NCBI RefSeq assembly: GCF_900109495.1
Contig: NZ_FOAA01000006.1
Span: 62,001 to 126,000 of the forward strand
Origin: Ectothiorhodospira marina
GTDB taxonomy: Bacteria > Pseudomonadota > Gammaproteobacteria > Ectothiorhodospirales > Ectothiorhodospiraceae
Length of the DNA stretch: 64,000 nucleotides
Reading direction: 5' to 3'
Shown: in pieces, positions 10,198 to 18,316 of the stretch
Numbering within the stretch: position 1 is the stretch's first letter
How the letters are laid out: each line of letters opens with the position of its first letter
The notes under the pieces: model-generated
Databases searched by the model: none
Seen by the model: only the letters and a program-made list of their open reading frames with translations
What the model was told of the DNA's origin: nothing
Translations under genes and position numbers: made by a program

Positions 10198-11244
10198 ATG
10201 ACAGGCACGGTCATCACACTGGCGGACCTGGCCGAGTTTCTGCAGGTCGAATTGCATGGGGGCGACTCGCGGTCGCCCATTGAGTCACTGGCGCCTCTGG
10301 ATCGGGCAGGCCCCCGTCAATTGGCCTTCATGGCGCATGATCGATATCGGGACTCACTGATTGACACCCAGGCCGGGGCAGTGATCCTGTCTCCGGCGCA
10401 CTTGCCCCATTGCCCGGTGCCGGCGCTGGTCTGTGAACATCCCCACGTGGCGTATGCGCAGGCTGCGCGACGGATCCACCCGGATCCTGTGGCCGTCCCC
10501 GGCATTCACCCCAGCGCCTCTATCAGTGATCAGGCCGTGGTGCACCCAACGGCTCAGGTGGGACCGCAGTGCGTGGTGGAGGCCGATTGTCAAATCGGTC
10601 CGGGTGTGATCATGGGGCCCGGGTGTTTTCTCCAGGCAGGATGCCAGGTGGGGGAGAATTCGCGTCTGGTGGCGCGTGTCACCCTGGGCCCCCGGGTGCG
10701 GCTGGGGCGGCGCGCTCTGGTCCAGCCGGGGGCCGTCATCGGTGGGGATGGCTTTGGTTTTGCCCGCCAGGGTGAAGCCTGGTTGAGAGTGCCGCAGGTG
10801 GGTAGCGTGTGTATTGGCGATGACGTGGAAGTGGGCGCCAATACCACCATTGATCGAGGTGCCCTGGATGACACGATCATCGAGGATGGGGTGAAGCTGG
10901 ATAACCTCATACAGGTGGCGCACAACGTTCATATCGGCGCCCATACCGCCGTGGCTGGTTGTGTGGGCATTGCGGGTAGTGCCCGCATTGGTCGCCGCTG
11001 CGGTATCGGTGGCGGTGCAGGTATACTGGGGCACCTGGAGATCGCGGATGATGTCACCGTGACCGCCATGACGCTGGTAACCCATTCCATCCGCGAACCG
11101 GGGGTCTATTCTTCCGGGGTCCCCCAGGCACCGGCGCGGGAATGGAACCGCAGCCTGGCCCATCTGCGCCGACTGGGGGAACTCTTTCGCAGGGTGAGAG
11201 GGTTGGAGCAGGAGGGCGATCCAGGGGCCAGGCAGCGTCGTTGA
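10198..11244 (+). CDS. lpxD: UDP-3-O-acyl-glucosamine N-acyltransferase
   Basis: Third acylation step of lipid A synthesis: adds a 3-hydroxyacyl chain from ACP to the 2-amino group of the UDP-sugar. The 348-residue protein has the N-terminal uridine-binding domain, then many left-handed beta-helix hexapeptide repeats. The block GANTTIDRGALDDT and the following QVAHNVHIG with the catalytic His are clear. It starts 5 bases after skp. With gnnAB in the same region, its substrate could carry an amide-linked 3-acyl chain (inference). Confidence 0.95.
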   Translation: MTGTVITLADLAEFLQVELHGGDSRSPIESLAPLDRAGPRQLAFMAHDRYRDSLIDTQAGAVILSPAHLPHCPVPALVCEHPHVAYAQAARRIHPDPVAVPGIHPSASISDQAVVHPTAQVGPQCVVEADCQIGPGVIMGPGCFLQAGCQVGENSRLVARVTLGPRVRLGRRALVQPGAVIGGDGFGFARQGEAWLRVPQVGSVCIGDDVEVGANTTIDRGALDDTIIEDGVKLDNLIQVAHNVHIGAHTAVAGCVGIAGSARIGRRCGIGGGAGILGHLEIADDVTVTAMTLVTHSIREPGVYSSGVPQAPAREWNRSLAHLRRLGELFRRVRGLEQEGDPGARQRR

Positions 11245-11297
11245 GGTCTTTCGCCGCCGCGACGACGGTTTTTCTCGGATAAGAACAGGATAATAAA

Positions 11298-11756
11298 GTG
11301 GATCAAATGACCATACATGAGGTGCTGCGTTATCTGCCGCACCGTTTTCCTTTCCTGATGGTGGACCGAGTGCTGGACTACCAGCCCGGGGAATACATGA
11401 ACGCCATCAAGAATGTCTCCTTTAATGAGCCCTATTTTCAGGGCCATTTCCCCATCCGACCGGTGATGCCCGGGGTACTCATTCTTGAAGCCCTGGCACA
11501 GACCACGGGTCTGCTCGCCTTCAAGACGCAGGAACAGCGGGGCGAGTCCGGAGACAAACAACAGCTGTACCTGTTTGTGGGCATCGATGAAGCCCGGTTT
11601 CGCCGCCAGGTAGAGCCCGGGGATCAGTTACATCTGTACGTGAAACATGTGCGCACCGTGCGCGGCATCTGGCGTTTTGAGGCGGAGGCCAAGGTGGATG
11701 GCAAGGTGGTGGCCACTGCTGTGCTGATGTGTGCGGGCAAGGATGTAGAAGCATGA
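11298..11756 (+). CDS. fabZ: 3-hydroxyacyl-[ACP] dehydratase FabZ
   Basis: Hot-dog fold dehydratase of type II fatty acid synthesis; it competes with LpxA for 3-hydroxyacyl-ACP. The 152-residue sequence has [14 protein letters not shown] near residue 12, the catalytic His in [20 protein letters not shown], and the Glu in the same block. The GTG start (11298) has AGGA 7 bases upstream; an ATG at 11307 is the alternative. The stop overlaps the lpxA ATG (ATGA), indicating coupling. Confidence 0.95.
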   Translation: MDQMTIHEVLRYLPHRFPFLMVDRVLDYQPGEYMNAIKNVSFNEPYFQGHFPIRPVMPGVLILEALAQTTGLLAFKTQEQRGESGDKQQLYLFVGIDEARFRRQVEPGDQLHLYVKHVRTVRGIWRFEAEAKVDGKVVATAVLMCAGKDVEA

Positions 11757-12541
11757 TTGATCCCCGTGCCGTAGTGGATCCCGGTGCGCGGATAGATGAA
11801 GGCGTCAGCATCGGGGCCTTCTCCGTCATTGGCCCCGATGTGAAGATTGGTCGAGGCACCTGGATCGGCCCTCATGTAGTGATCAGCGGTGACACCACCT
11901 TGGGTGAGGACTGCCAGATATTCCAGTTCGCCTCTCTGGGAGAGGCCCCGCAGGACATTGGCTATCGTGGCGAACCCACCCGTTTGGAGGTGGGGGATCG
12001 CAACATCATTCGCGAATTTACAACCCTGAGTCGCGGGACGCCCAAAGGTGGTGGCTGCACACGGGTGGGCTCGGACAATCTCATCATGGCTTACGTGCAC
12101 ATCGCCCATGATTGCGAGGTCGGCAATCATGTGGTGTTCTCCAACGCCGCCTCGCTGGCAGGCCACTGCCATGTGGGAGACCGGGCGATCCTGGGTGGGT
12201 TCACCCTGGTGCACCAATTCTGCCGGGTGGGTACCCAGGCCTTCACCAGTATGGGTGCTGCCTTGAACCGGGATTTGCCACCGTATTGCCTGGCCACGGG
12301 TAACTACGCCCGTGCGGTGGGCATCAACAAGGTGGGTCTGAAGCGCCGCGGCGTCTCGACGGAGACAGTGCGTGCCCTGCATCAAGCCTTCAAGCTGCTG
12401 GTGAGAGGCCGTGACCGCGCTCAGGGTCTGAAAGCCGTGGAACCGCTGGCGCGCATCCATCCTGAGGTGGCCGAGTTCGTCGATTTCATCCAGAACAGCC
12501 AGCGTGGCATCATCCGCTCGGGTCGTCGCAGCGAGAACTGA
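11753..12541 (+). CDS. lpxA: UDP-N-acetylglucosamine (or 3-amino analogue) O/N-acyltransferase LpxA
   Basis: First step of lipid A synthesis: moves a 3-hydroxyacyl chain from ACP to position 3 of the UDP-sugar. The 262-residue protein (same length as E. coli) is a left-handed beta-helix with [12 protein letters not shown]; His116 and His119 align with E. coli His122 and catalytic His125. Met167 in FTSMGAA aligns with E. coli Gly173, the acyl-length ruler residue. Pseudomonas aeruginosa also has Met there and uses C10 chains, so C10 is predicted here (inference). The ATG at 11753 overlaps the fabZ stop. lpxB is not directly downstream but at 16-17 kb on the other strand. Confidence 0.96.
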   Translation: MIDPRAVVDPGARIDEGVSIGAFSVIGPDVKIGRGTWIGPHVVISGDTTLGEDCQIFQFASLGEAPQDIGYRGEPTRLEVGDRNIIREFTTLSRGTPKGGGCTRVGSDNLIMAYVHIAHDCEVGNHVVFSNAASLAGHCHVGDRAILGGFTLVHQFCRVGTQAFTSMGAALNRDLPPYCLATGNYARAVGINKVGLKRRGVSTETVRALHQAFKLLVRGRDRAQGLKAVEPLARIHPEVAEFVDFIQNSQRGIIRSGRRSEN

Positions 12542-12565
12542 GTCACGATATCGGTATAGACCCCG

Positions 12566-12742
12566 TTACCCGGATCCAGCCGATCCAGCGTTCTTGTCCT
12601 TGAGGCGCACATCCAGGATGCGCACACTTTGAACCGCCTCCACCTGATTGGGGGCGATCAGGCGCTCGGCGAGGGTCTTGACGTCAGACAGTTTGACCTT
12701 GCTCAGGTTGACGTCCAATTCCACGGTGACTTCCACTTTCAC
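12566..12742 (-). CDS. Small 58-aa protein of unknown function
   Basis: This short minus-strand frame starts at GTG (12742) with a strong GGAGGT ribosome site 6 bases upstream and ends at TAA (12566). The product begins MKVEVTVELDVNLSKVKLSD, then LKTLAERLIAPNQVEAVQ-like text and a charged DVRLKDKN segment with a Gly/Ser tail. Alternating hydrophobic residues suggest beta-strands plus one helix. It lies 29 bases downstream of the bPH2-like gene, so the two are probably co-transcribed, and converges on lpxA. I recognise no family; reality rests on the ribosome site and clean frame. Confidence 0.6.
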   Translation of the reverse strand: MKVEVTVELDVNLSKVKLSDVKTLAERLIAPNQVEAVQSVRILDVRLKDKNAGSAGSG

Positions 12743-12771
12743 GGTTGTTACCTCCTCGCTTCAGCCAGGCT

Positions 12772-13629
12772 TCAGAGCGTGGCCGAGTGGGTTGGATCCA
12801 GCATGGCCTGCAGGCTCGATGGATCGGCAATCCCCGGCAGCTTGATGCTGTTGCCATCGCGATCAATGATGCCGACTTTGCCATAGTCCAGGAGTCGGCC
12901 AAGTCGGCCCCGAGACACCCCGGCTGCCTTGATGTTCTCCAGGTCCACAATGTGCTTTCTGCGCAGCAGCGTGCCGGTGACCGTAATCAATCGTCGGTCG
13001 GTGACGGACACCTCCGTATTGAGGAAAATGGCCAGAGCCCGTGCCATCACGCCCGGCACGATCACCACATATACCACTGCGGCAATCACTTCGCCTCCCA
13101 GGCCAAATGGCCCCAGCAACAGCAGGATGCAGAGGGTGAGGAGCTGGATGGGTGGCAAGAAAATGGCCCAGTGGGTGTCGGCGCGAAACAGGATGTCCTC
13201 GTCAGGCTCCAGCAGGTCCTCGGTAACCTCCTCCCGACTCAGCGAGAAGGAGACCAAGGCGGCTACCATGGCGGCGGGCAATAGCAGGGTGCCGGCTACC
13301 AGGAGTGTCGTGCCGAGTGGCGTACCAAAAAAATTCAACCCTGAGAATACATTGATGGCGGCTGCCACCAGCACGCCAGCGGAGGTGAAATTCAGGCGGC
13401 GTTTCCACCGTCGACTGTTGGGCAGGGATTGGCAAGGGCGCGACGGCCACCAGCGGACCAGCATGACGATCAGCGTGACGGGGAACAGGACGATGAAAAG
13501 GGTCAGCGAGAACAGCGCTGCTCGTCCCAGAAAGACCAACGAGCCCATGAGGCTGAGCAGGGTGGACCAGAACAGGATGTGGGGAAGCCAGCGGCTCCAG
13601 AAACTCCTTTTTTTGGGCTTGTCGTTCAA
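12772..13629 (-). CDS. Membrane protein with bacterial PH-like (bPH2) domain
   Basis: Unknown role. The 285-residue protein has two hydrophobic segments near residues 15-60, two more near 78-130, and a further pair around residues 150-195. A C-terminal 80-residue domain follows: NTEVSVTDRRLITVTGTLLRRK, then DLENIKAAGVSRGRLGRLLDYG and GNSIKLPGIADP. The TDRRLI...G...R pattern and DYG are typical of bPH2/YdbS-type domains. The start is a TTG (13629) with GGAG 7 bases upstream. It is followed by the 58-aa gene. Confidence 0.75.
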   Translation of the reverse strand: MNDKPKKRSFWSRWLPHILFWSTLLSLMGSLVFLGRAALFSLTLFIVLFPVTLIVMLVRWWPSRPCQSLPNSRRWKRRLNFTSAGVLVAAAINVFSGLNFFGTPLGTTLLVAGTLLLPAAMVAALVSFSLSREEVTEDLLEPDEDILFRADTHWAIFLPPIQLLTLCILLLLGPFGLGGEVIAAVVYVVIVPGVMARALAIFLNTEVSVTDRRLITVTGTLLRRKHIVDLENIKAAGVSRGRLGRLLDYGKVGIIDRDGNSIKLPGIADPSSLQAMLDPTHSATL

Positions 13630-13806
13630 GGACAGACTCCATTATTCATCGTCAGCGTGATTCCCTCAATGGGGATTTCCCCCTATTTTGCCTGAGGCAC
13701 CACCGGATTGTCCCTGTAATAGAGCAACGCGAAGGCTGTGAATGGGCGCTTGGGCCGTACCAGGGCAATCCCGTACAGGTTGAGTGGCCAACGGGCCACT
13801 GGGGAC

Positions 13807-14106
13807 TCAGGAGTTCTGCGTCCGGCTGCCAGGGTCATTCTCGGGTTCAGCGGATTCGTGACCGCCACGTAGTTCCTTCACCCGATCCACGCCTTTGCGC
13901 CGCTGCGCATAGATGACCTCCAGTTTGGCGGTGATGTTGTCACGTTCCTCGCCCTCGGGGGTCTTGGGCAACTTCTCGTGCAGATCCCGCTCCTTGTGCT
14001 TGAGCTTCTTGAGCACCTTGCGGATGGACTCAATCTCCTTTTGCTGCGAGGCTCGGTCTGCATCCAGAAACCTGCTCAGCTTAGCGAGCAGTTTTTTGGT
14101 CGCCAT
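13807..14106 (-). CDS. Small Lys/Glu-rich coiled-coil protein
   Basis: A 99-residue hydrophilic protein starting MATKKLLAKLSRFLDADR and dominated by charged heptad-like helix (QKEIESIRKVLKKLKHKERD), then TPEGEERDNITAKLEVIYAQRRKG and a polar C-terminal tail. No signal peptide or membrane segment. The ATG overlaps the last 26 bases of the upstream Na+/phosphate symporter gene in another frame, so the two are likely co-transcribed and perhaps functionally linked. An in-frame start at 14142 would extend it further into that gene. I do not recognise a named family. Confidence 0.7.
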   Translation of the reverse strand: MATKKLLAKLSRFLDADRASQQKEIESIRKVLKKLKHKERDLHEKLPKTPEGEERDNITAKLEVIYAQRRKGVDRVKELRGGHESAEPENDPGSRTQNS

Positions 14107-15952
14107 GGGTATGATCCAGTTGGGTTGAGTCAGGTTCGGCACGGGTCATCCGCTCGATATCGTTCTCGTCCAGAGCCAGTGCCCCCTCTGCCGCCTGCTC
14201 GGCCAGCGTGCTGCCAGTCTGGAGCAGGGCTTGCGCCGCCTCCAAGAGATTTTCGCAGATCTCCGAGGCGTACTTCTCATCGTTTAGCATGGATGTGGCG
14301 ATAGCGGGAGACAACAACCGGCTGCGGACCATCCGGTTGATATCCGAGGTGAATCGGCGACCGGATTTCTCCACGGATAGCCTAAGCGCATCCAATGACA
14401 GGCTTGTGACAGTGTCCGGATCCTGAAGCCTTAATTGCCGAATCTCCCGCAATACACGGGCGATGCGCAGGCGGATGCTGTCATAACTCTCCCGCACGGC
14501 GGCATGGGAGGAGATGCCGTAGCGGGAGAGGTTCTTGTGCAGATGCTTGGTGGCCTTCACCGCCTCGACGATATCCCGGCTGGCCTGTTGCAGGGCATCG
14601 ACCTGATGGATGGCATACTTGGACATCTCACGCCCCTGGATCTCGCTGGAGAAGGCGATGATCTCGTTGTGCAGGCTTTTTACCTTGTGTTCGTAGAGGT
14701 CATCCAGGTCCAGCGGGATGATCCGGTGGGTTTTTTTCACCGCTTCTGACAGGGAGTCTTCCGAAGCGATCACCGATCGGCGCAGGCTCACTCCATGGGC
14801 GATCAGATCATGGGCATTGTCATACAAATGGCCCACCTCCTTGCGCAGGGCATTAAGGGCACTGGCGGGCGTCTCCAGGGCGCCCGGGTACAGGTAAAGG
14901 GGCTGGGCCCGGGACTTGGGCGTGAACTGGACATAACGTAGCAGAAACCATTCAAGCTGCCTGATGAAAGGCGCCAGTAGAATCACGCCAAGCAGATTGA
15001 ACAGCGTATGGAACAGGGCCAGCTTGAGCAGCAGGTCATCCTCAATGCCCATCAGTTCGCTCAGCTGTTCCACCACCCAGCCCATCTGTTCAATCAGGGT
15101 GATGGCCACCAGGGCCGTCATGATGTTGAAGACCACATGGGCCAACGCCAGGCGCTTGCCGCCCAGATTGGCGGTCATGCCGCCCATGGCGGTGGTGACG
15201 GCGCTGCCCAGATTGGCACCAATGGCCAGGGCGAGGGCGGCATCATAGGTGATCTGGCCGGCGGCGAGGGCCGCGATGATCAAAAGCAAGGTGGCATGGC
15301 TGGACTGCATGACCACCGTGATGGCCATGCCGATCCCGGTAAACAGCAGCACACCCCCAAGGCCGGGCACTTCGTAGGCCGAGAACTCAAAGGCCTGCTG
15401 GAACGCCTCGAAGCCTTCTTTCATGTAATGGATGCCCAGGAATAAAAAGCCTACGCCCATGGCCAGGTATCCCAGACCTTTCACCTGCTTGGATCGCTGC
15501 AGCAGCATGACCACACCGAATACCAGGGCGGGCATGGCATAAGCGGCGATATCCACCCGAAGCCCCAGGCCGGCAATGAGCCAGGCCCCCGTGGTGGTGC
15601 CCAGGTTGGCCCCCATGATGATGCCGATCCCCGCAGCCAGGGTGATCATCTCGGCGCTGACAAAGGAAATGCTGATCAGTGATACCAGGGTGCTGGATTG
15701 CATCAGCGTGGTGGAGCCGATGCCAAAGACGATGCTCTTCCAGAGCCGATTGGTGGAACGACGCAATACGCGTTCCAGAGCCCCGCCTGTGAAGACCTTG
15801 AATCCCTTCTCAAGGGAGATCATCCCGAACAGGAACAGGGCCACGCCAGCGGCGATCTCCTTGAAGTGCGGACTGACCCAGAAGCCATAGCCCAGAATGA
15901 TGAACACCACCGGGAGCCAGTAGCGGCGAGGGTCCAGCAGGCTGATGTTCAT
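14081..15952 (-). CDS. Na+/phosphate cotransporter (NptA/YjbB type) with PhoU-like C-terminus
   Basis: Sodium-coupled phosphate transporter of the inner membrane. The 623-residue protein has about nine hydrophobic segments over the first 350 residues, including two related Na/Pi motifs with Gln-Ser-Ser (GSTTLMQSSTLVSL and TVVMQSSHATLL), each followed by a GANLG(T/S) element. The remaining 260 residues are helical and charged like PhoU (HNEIIAFSSEIQGREMSKY). Members of this family often export or balance phosphate; direction cannot be read here. It reads away from lpxB on the same strand, 51 bases downstream. Confidence 0.88.
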   Translation of the reverse strand: MNISLLDPRRYWLPVVFIILGYGFWVSPHFKEIAAGVALFLFGMISLEKGFKVFTGGALERVLRRSTNRLWKSIVFGIGSTTLMQSSTLVSLISISFVSAEMITLAAGIGIIMGANLGTTTGAWLIAGLGLRVDIAAYAMPALVFGVVMLLQRSKQVKGLGYLAMGVGFLFLGIHYMKEGFEAFQQAFEFSAYEVPGLGGVLLFTGIGMAITVVMQSSHATLLLIIAALAAGQITYDAALALAIGANLGSAVTTAMGGMTANLGGKRLALAHVVFNIMTALVAITLIEQMGWVVEQLSELMGIEDDLLLKLALFHTLFNLLGVILLAPFIRQLEWFLLRYVQFTPKSRAQPLYLYPGALETPASALNALRKEVGHLYDNAHDLIAHGVSLRRSVIASEDSLSEAVKKTHRIIPLDLDDLYEHKVKSLHNEIIAFSSEIQGREMSKYAIHQVDALQQASRDIVEAVKATKHLHKNLSRYGISSHAAVRESYDSIRLRIARVLREIRQLRLQDPDTVTSLSLDALRLSVEKSGRRFTSDINRMVRSRLLSPAIATSMLNDEKYASEICENLLEAAQALLQTGSTLAEQAAEGALALDENDIERMTRAEPDSTQLDHTHGDQKTAR

Positions 15953-16003
15953 CTTCGGGATGTGGCTGTCCTCACGGTAGTGGGCCTTTGGGGAAGGGTG
16001 AGG

Positions 16004-17176
16004 TCATTCTCCTGTCAGTCTTCCCTCACGTATCAACTCGAGGGCCATGCGGGCGACCTTTTCCGATCCTCCCCCCTCGCCAAGCCGCTCGCGGATCTCT
16101 CCCAGAGAGTCCACGACATCCTGATAATAGGCCTCATCGTTGATCAGGCGATCCAGTTCGGCACCAATGCGCTCCGCGCTGGCCTCATCCTGTACGAATT
16201 CCCTGACCACGCGCCGCTCGGCCACAATGTTGGCCAGACCGATATCCTGAATGAGGATCATGCGCTTGAGGATGGCATGGGTGATGGGCGAGACGCGGTA
16301 GATGATGGCCATGGGCGTCTTGAGCAAAGCGGCCTCCAGGGTGGCCGTGCCCGAGGCAATGATCAGGGCCCGACTCACCGACATCACGTCGTGAGCCTGC
16401 CCCACAAGCTGATGGATGCCCAGGGAGGTATCTATTTGAGGCGTGATGTCCCCCTCGATATCCACCCCCGGCGCCAGTGGCATCACGAACTGGATGTCAG
16501 GGTGGCGTGCCCGCAGCCAGCGGCAGGTCTCCATGATGATGGGCAGGTGACGACGCAATTCGCCCGAGCGACTGCCAGGCAACAGACCGATCACCGGTCG
16601 CAGGGGATCAAGGCCCAGGGAGGCCATGATCTCTTCGCGACTGCCGGAAGGCCGGACGCTGTCCACCAGTGGATTGCCCACGTAGCGCACGGGGATGCCG
16701 TAGCGCTGGTAGACTTCCACTTCGAAGGGGAAGAGGACCGCCATGGCATCAATGACGCGGCCGATGCGTTTCACCCGATGCGGGCGCCAGGCCCAGATTT
16801 GCGGGCTGACATAAAAGAGCACGCGGATGCCGTGCTGTTTGGCGGCCCGGGCCAGGCGCAGGTTGAATTCCACATAGTCCACCAGGACCAGCAGATCCGG
16901 CGGATCGCTGCGCAGGCGCTCCTTGAGAACGTTCAGGGCGCGACGGATCTCCCGATACTGGGCAATGACCTCCCACAGACCCACCACCGCCAGCCGCCGT
17001 GCGTCCACCACCAGCTCCACGCCGGCCTCGCGCAGTGCATTGCAGCCCATGCCTGTATAGCGGTTGCCCGGGTTCAGATCCTCCAGGGCGCGGACCATGG
17101 CGGCTGCGTGCTGGTCACCGGAGGCTTCTCCGGCCACGACCATGACGTGCAGGGGGTGGCCGTTAGGTTCAGTCAA
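16004..17176 (-). CDS. lpxB: Lipid-A-disaccharide synthase
   Basis: GT19 glycosyltransferase joining UDP-2,3-diacylglucosamine and lipid X to the lipid A disaccharide at the inner membrane. The chosen TTG (17176) gives 390 residues starting MTEPNGHPLHVMVVAGEASG, which matches the E. coli start MTEQ...VAGETSGD; a longer frame to 17263 lies inside gnnB. Motifs: FYVSPQIWAWRPHRVKRI, PVRYVGNPLVDS, GLLPGSRSGEL and SGTATLEAAL. The start overlaps the gnnB stop by 8 bases, so translation is coupled. It is on the strand opposite to lpxD-fabZ-lpxA, unlike most relatives. Confidence 0.96.
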   Translation of the reverse strand: MTEPNGHPLHVMVVAGEASGDQHAAAMVRALEDLNPGNRYTGMGCNALREAGVELVVDARRLAVVGLWEVIAQYREIRRALNVLKERLRSDPPDLLVLVDYVEFNLRLARAAKQHGIRVLFYVSPQIWAWRPHRVKRIGRVIDAMAVLFPFEVEVYQRYGIPVRYVGNPLVDSVRPSGSREEIMASLGLDPLRPVIGLLPGSRSGELRRHLPIIMETCRWLRARHPDIQFVMPLAPGVDIEGDITPQIDTSLGIHQLVGQAHDVMSVSRALIIASGTATLEAALLKTPMAIIYRVSPITHAILKRMILIQDIGLANIVAERRVVREFVQDEASAERIGAELDRLINDEAYYQDVVDSLGEIRERLGEGGGSEKVARMALELIREGRLTGE

Positions 17177-18263
17177 GGGCGCCCCGGATGACCTGGGCGA
17201 TGCGCTCGATGGATGCATCGGGCAACTCCGGATAGATGGGCAGGGACAGGCAGCGCGACGCAATCGAATCGGTCACTGGTAGATTGACCCCGGCGGTGGT
17301 GTCGGCGAAGGCCTTTTGACGGTGCAGGGGAATGGGGTAGTAGATGGCGCAGGCGATCTGTTGGGCCTGCAGGGCCTTCATGATGGCATCACGCTGATCG
17401 CTGAGGATCGTGTATTGGTGGAAGACGTGAGTACCCACGCCATCTTCAAAGGGCGTGGTCACGGCGGTGCCGGCCAGCAGTTCGTTATAGCGATGGGCCA
17501 CCCGACGGCGGCTGAAGTTGTAGTCATCGATATGGGGAAGCTTGACGCGCAGAATGGCAGCCTGAATCTCGTCCAGGCGGCTGTTGTAGCCAATGCGGTC
17601 ATGGTGGTAACGCACATCGCTGCCATGGTTGCGTAGATTGCGCAATAGCGCAGCGTGGGCCTCGTCCCGTGTTGTCACCAGGCCGCCGTCGCCATAACAC
17701 CCCAGATTCTTGCTGGGAAAGAAACTGAAGCAGCCGAAATCTCCCACACCGCCGGTCTGCTGCCCCCCCACCCGGGCGCCAAAGGATTGGGCACAGTCTT
17801 CCAGCAGCATCAGGTCGTTTTGCTGGCAGATCTGTTGCAGGGCATCCAGATCGGCAGGCTGCCCAAACAGGTGCACTGGCATGATGGCCCGTGTCCGGTC
17901 ATTGATGGCGTCACGCACCTGGGCCACATCGATATTGAAGCTGTGAGGATCGATATCCACGAAGACCGGCGTGGCCCCCACGTAGCGTATGGCCTCGGCG
18001 GTGGCAATGAAGGTAAAGGCACTGGTGATCACCTCATCACCGTGGCCGATGCCGGCGGCCCTGAGGGCCAGATGCAGGGCGTCGGTGCCCGAGGCGCAGG
18101 TGATGGCGTACTCCACACCCAGGTAATCGGCCAGTTCCTGCTCCAGGGCCTGCACGTTCGGGCCGAGGATGAAGTGGGTCGTGTCAAGCACGCCTTGCAC
18201 GGCGGCGTCGATGTCAGTCTTGAGCTGGTGGTATTGGGTCTTGAGGTCGACCATGGGGATCAT
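17169..18263 (-). CDS. gnnB: DegT/DnrJ/EryC1 aminotransferase, probable GnnB (UDP-GlcNAc 3-transaminase)
   Basis: PLP-dependent sugar aminotransferase predicted to turn UDP-3-keto-GlcNAc into UDP-GlcNAc3N. The 364-residue protein starts MIPMVDLKTQYHQLK at ATG 18263, with AAGGA 7 bases upstream. GTDALHLALRAAGIG, the DCAQSFGA block and Lys185 in FFPSKNLGCYGDGG (the PLP lysine) define the family. The specific function is inferred from its pairing with a Gfo/Idh oxidoreductase and lpxB; in Acidithiobacillus ferrooxidans gnnA and gnnB lie between lpxA and lpxB. WlbC/WbpE-like enzymes of O-antigen synthesis are the alternative, but their partners are absent here. Confidence 0.8.
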   Translation of the reverse strand: MIPMVDLKTQYHQLKTDIDAAVQGVLDTTHFILGPNVQALEQELADYLGVEYAITCASGTDALHLALRAAGIGHGDEVITSAFTFIATAEAIRYVGATPVFVDIDPHSFNIDVAQVRDAINDRTRAIMPVHLFGQPADLDALQQICQQNDLMLLEDCAQSFGARVGGQQTGGVGDFGCFSFFPSKNLGCYGDGGLVTTRDEAHAALLRNLRNHGSDVRYHHDRIGYNSRLDEIQAAILRVKLPHIDDYNFSRRRVAHRYNELLAGTAVTTPFEDGVGTHVFHQYTILSDQRDAIMKALQAQQIACAIYYPIPLHRQKAFADTTAGVNLPVTDSIASRCLSLPIYPELPDASIERIAQVIRGALD

Positions 18264-18316
18264 GGTGGGGTCCTTCTGCAAACGAATCGGGGGTTGGGGG
18301 GCGTTCGGGCGAGAGG

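Noticed and set aside
13665-13690. GGGG/CCCC pair followed by TATTTT near the bPH2 gene
   Set aside because: Four-base stem only; not a convincing terminator.
13683-13868. Minus-strand frame of 61 codons after the coiled-coil gene
   Set aside because: Overlaps the 99-aa gene in another frame, with no ribosome site. The 38-residue part from an internal GTG looks mildly protein-like, but evidence is too thin.
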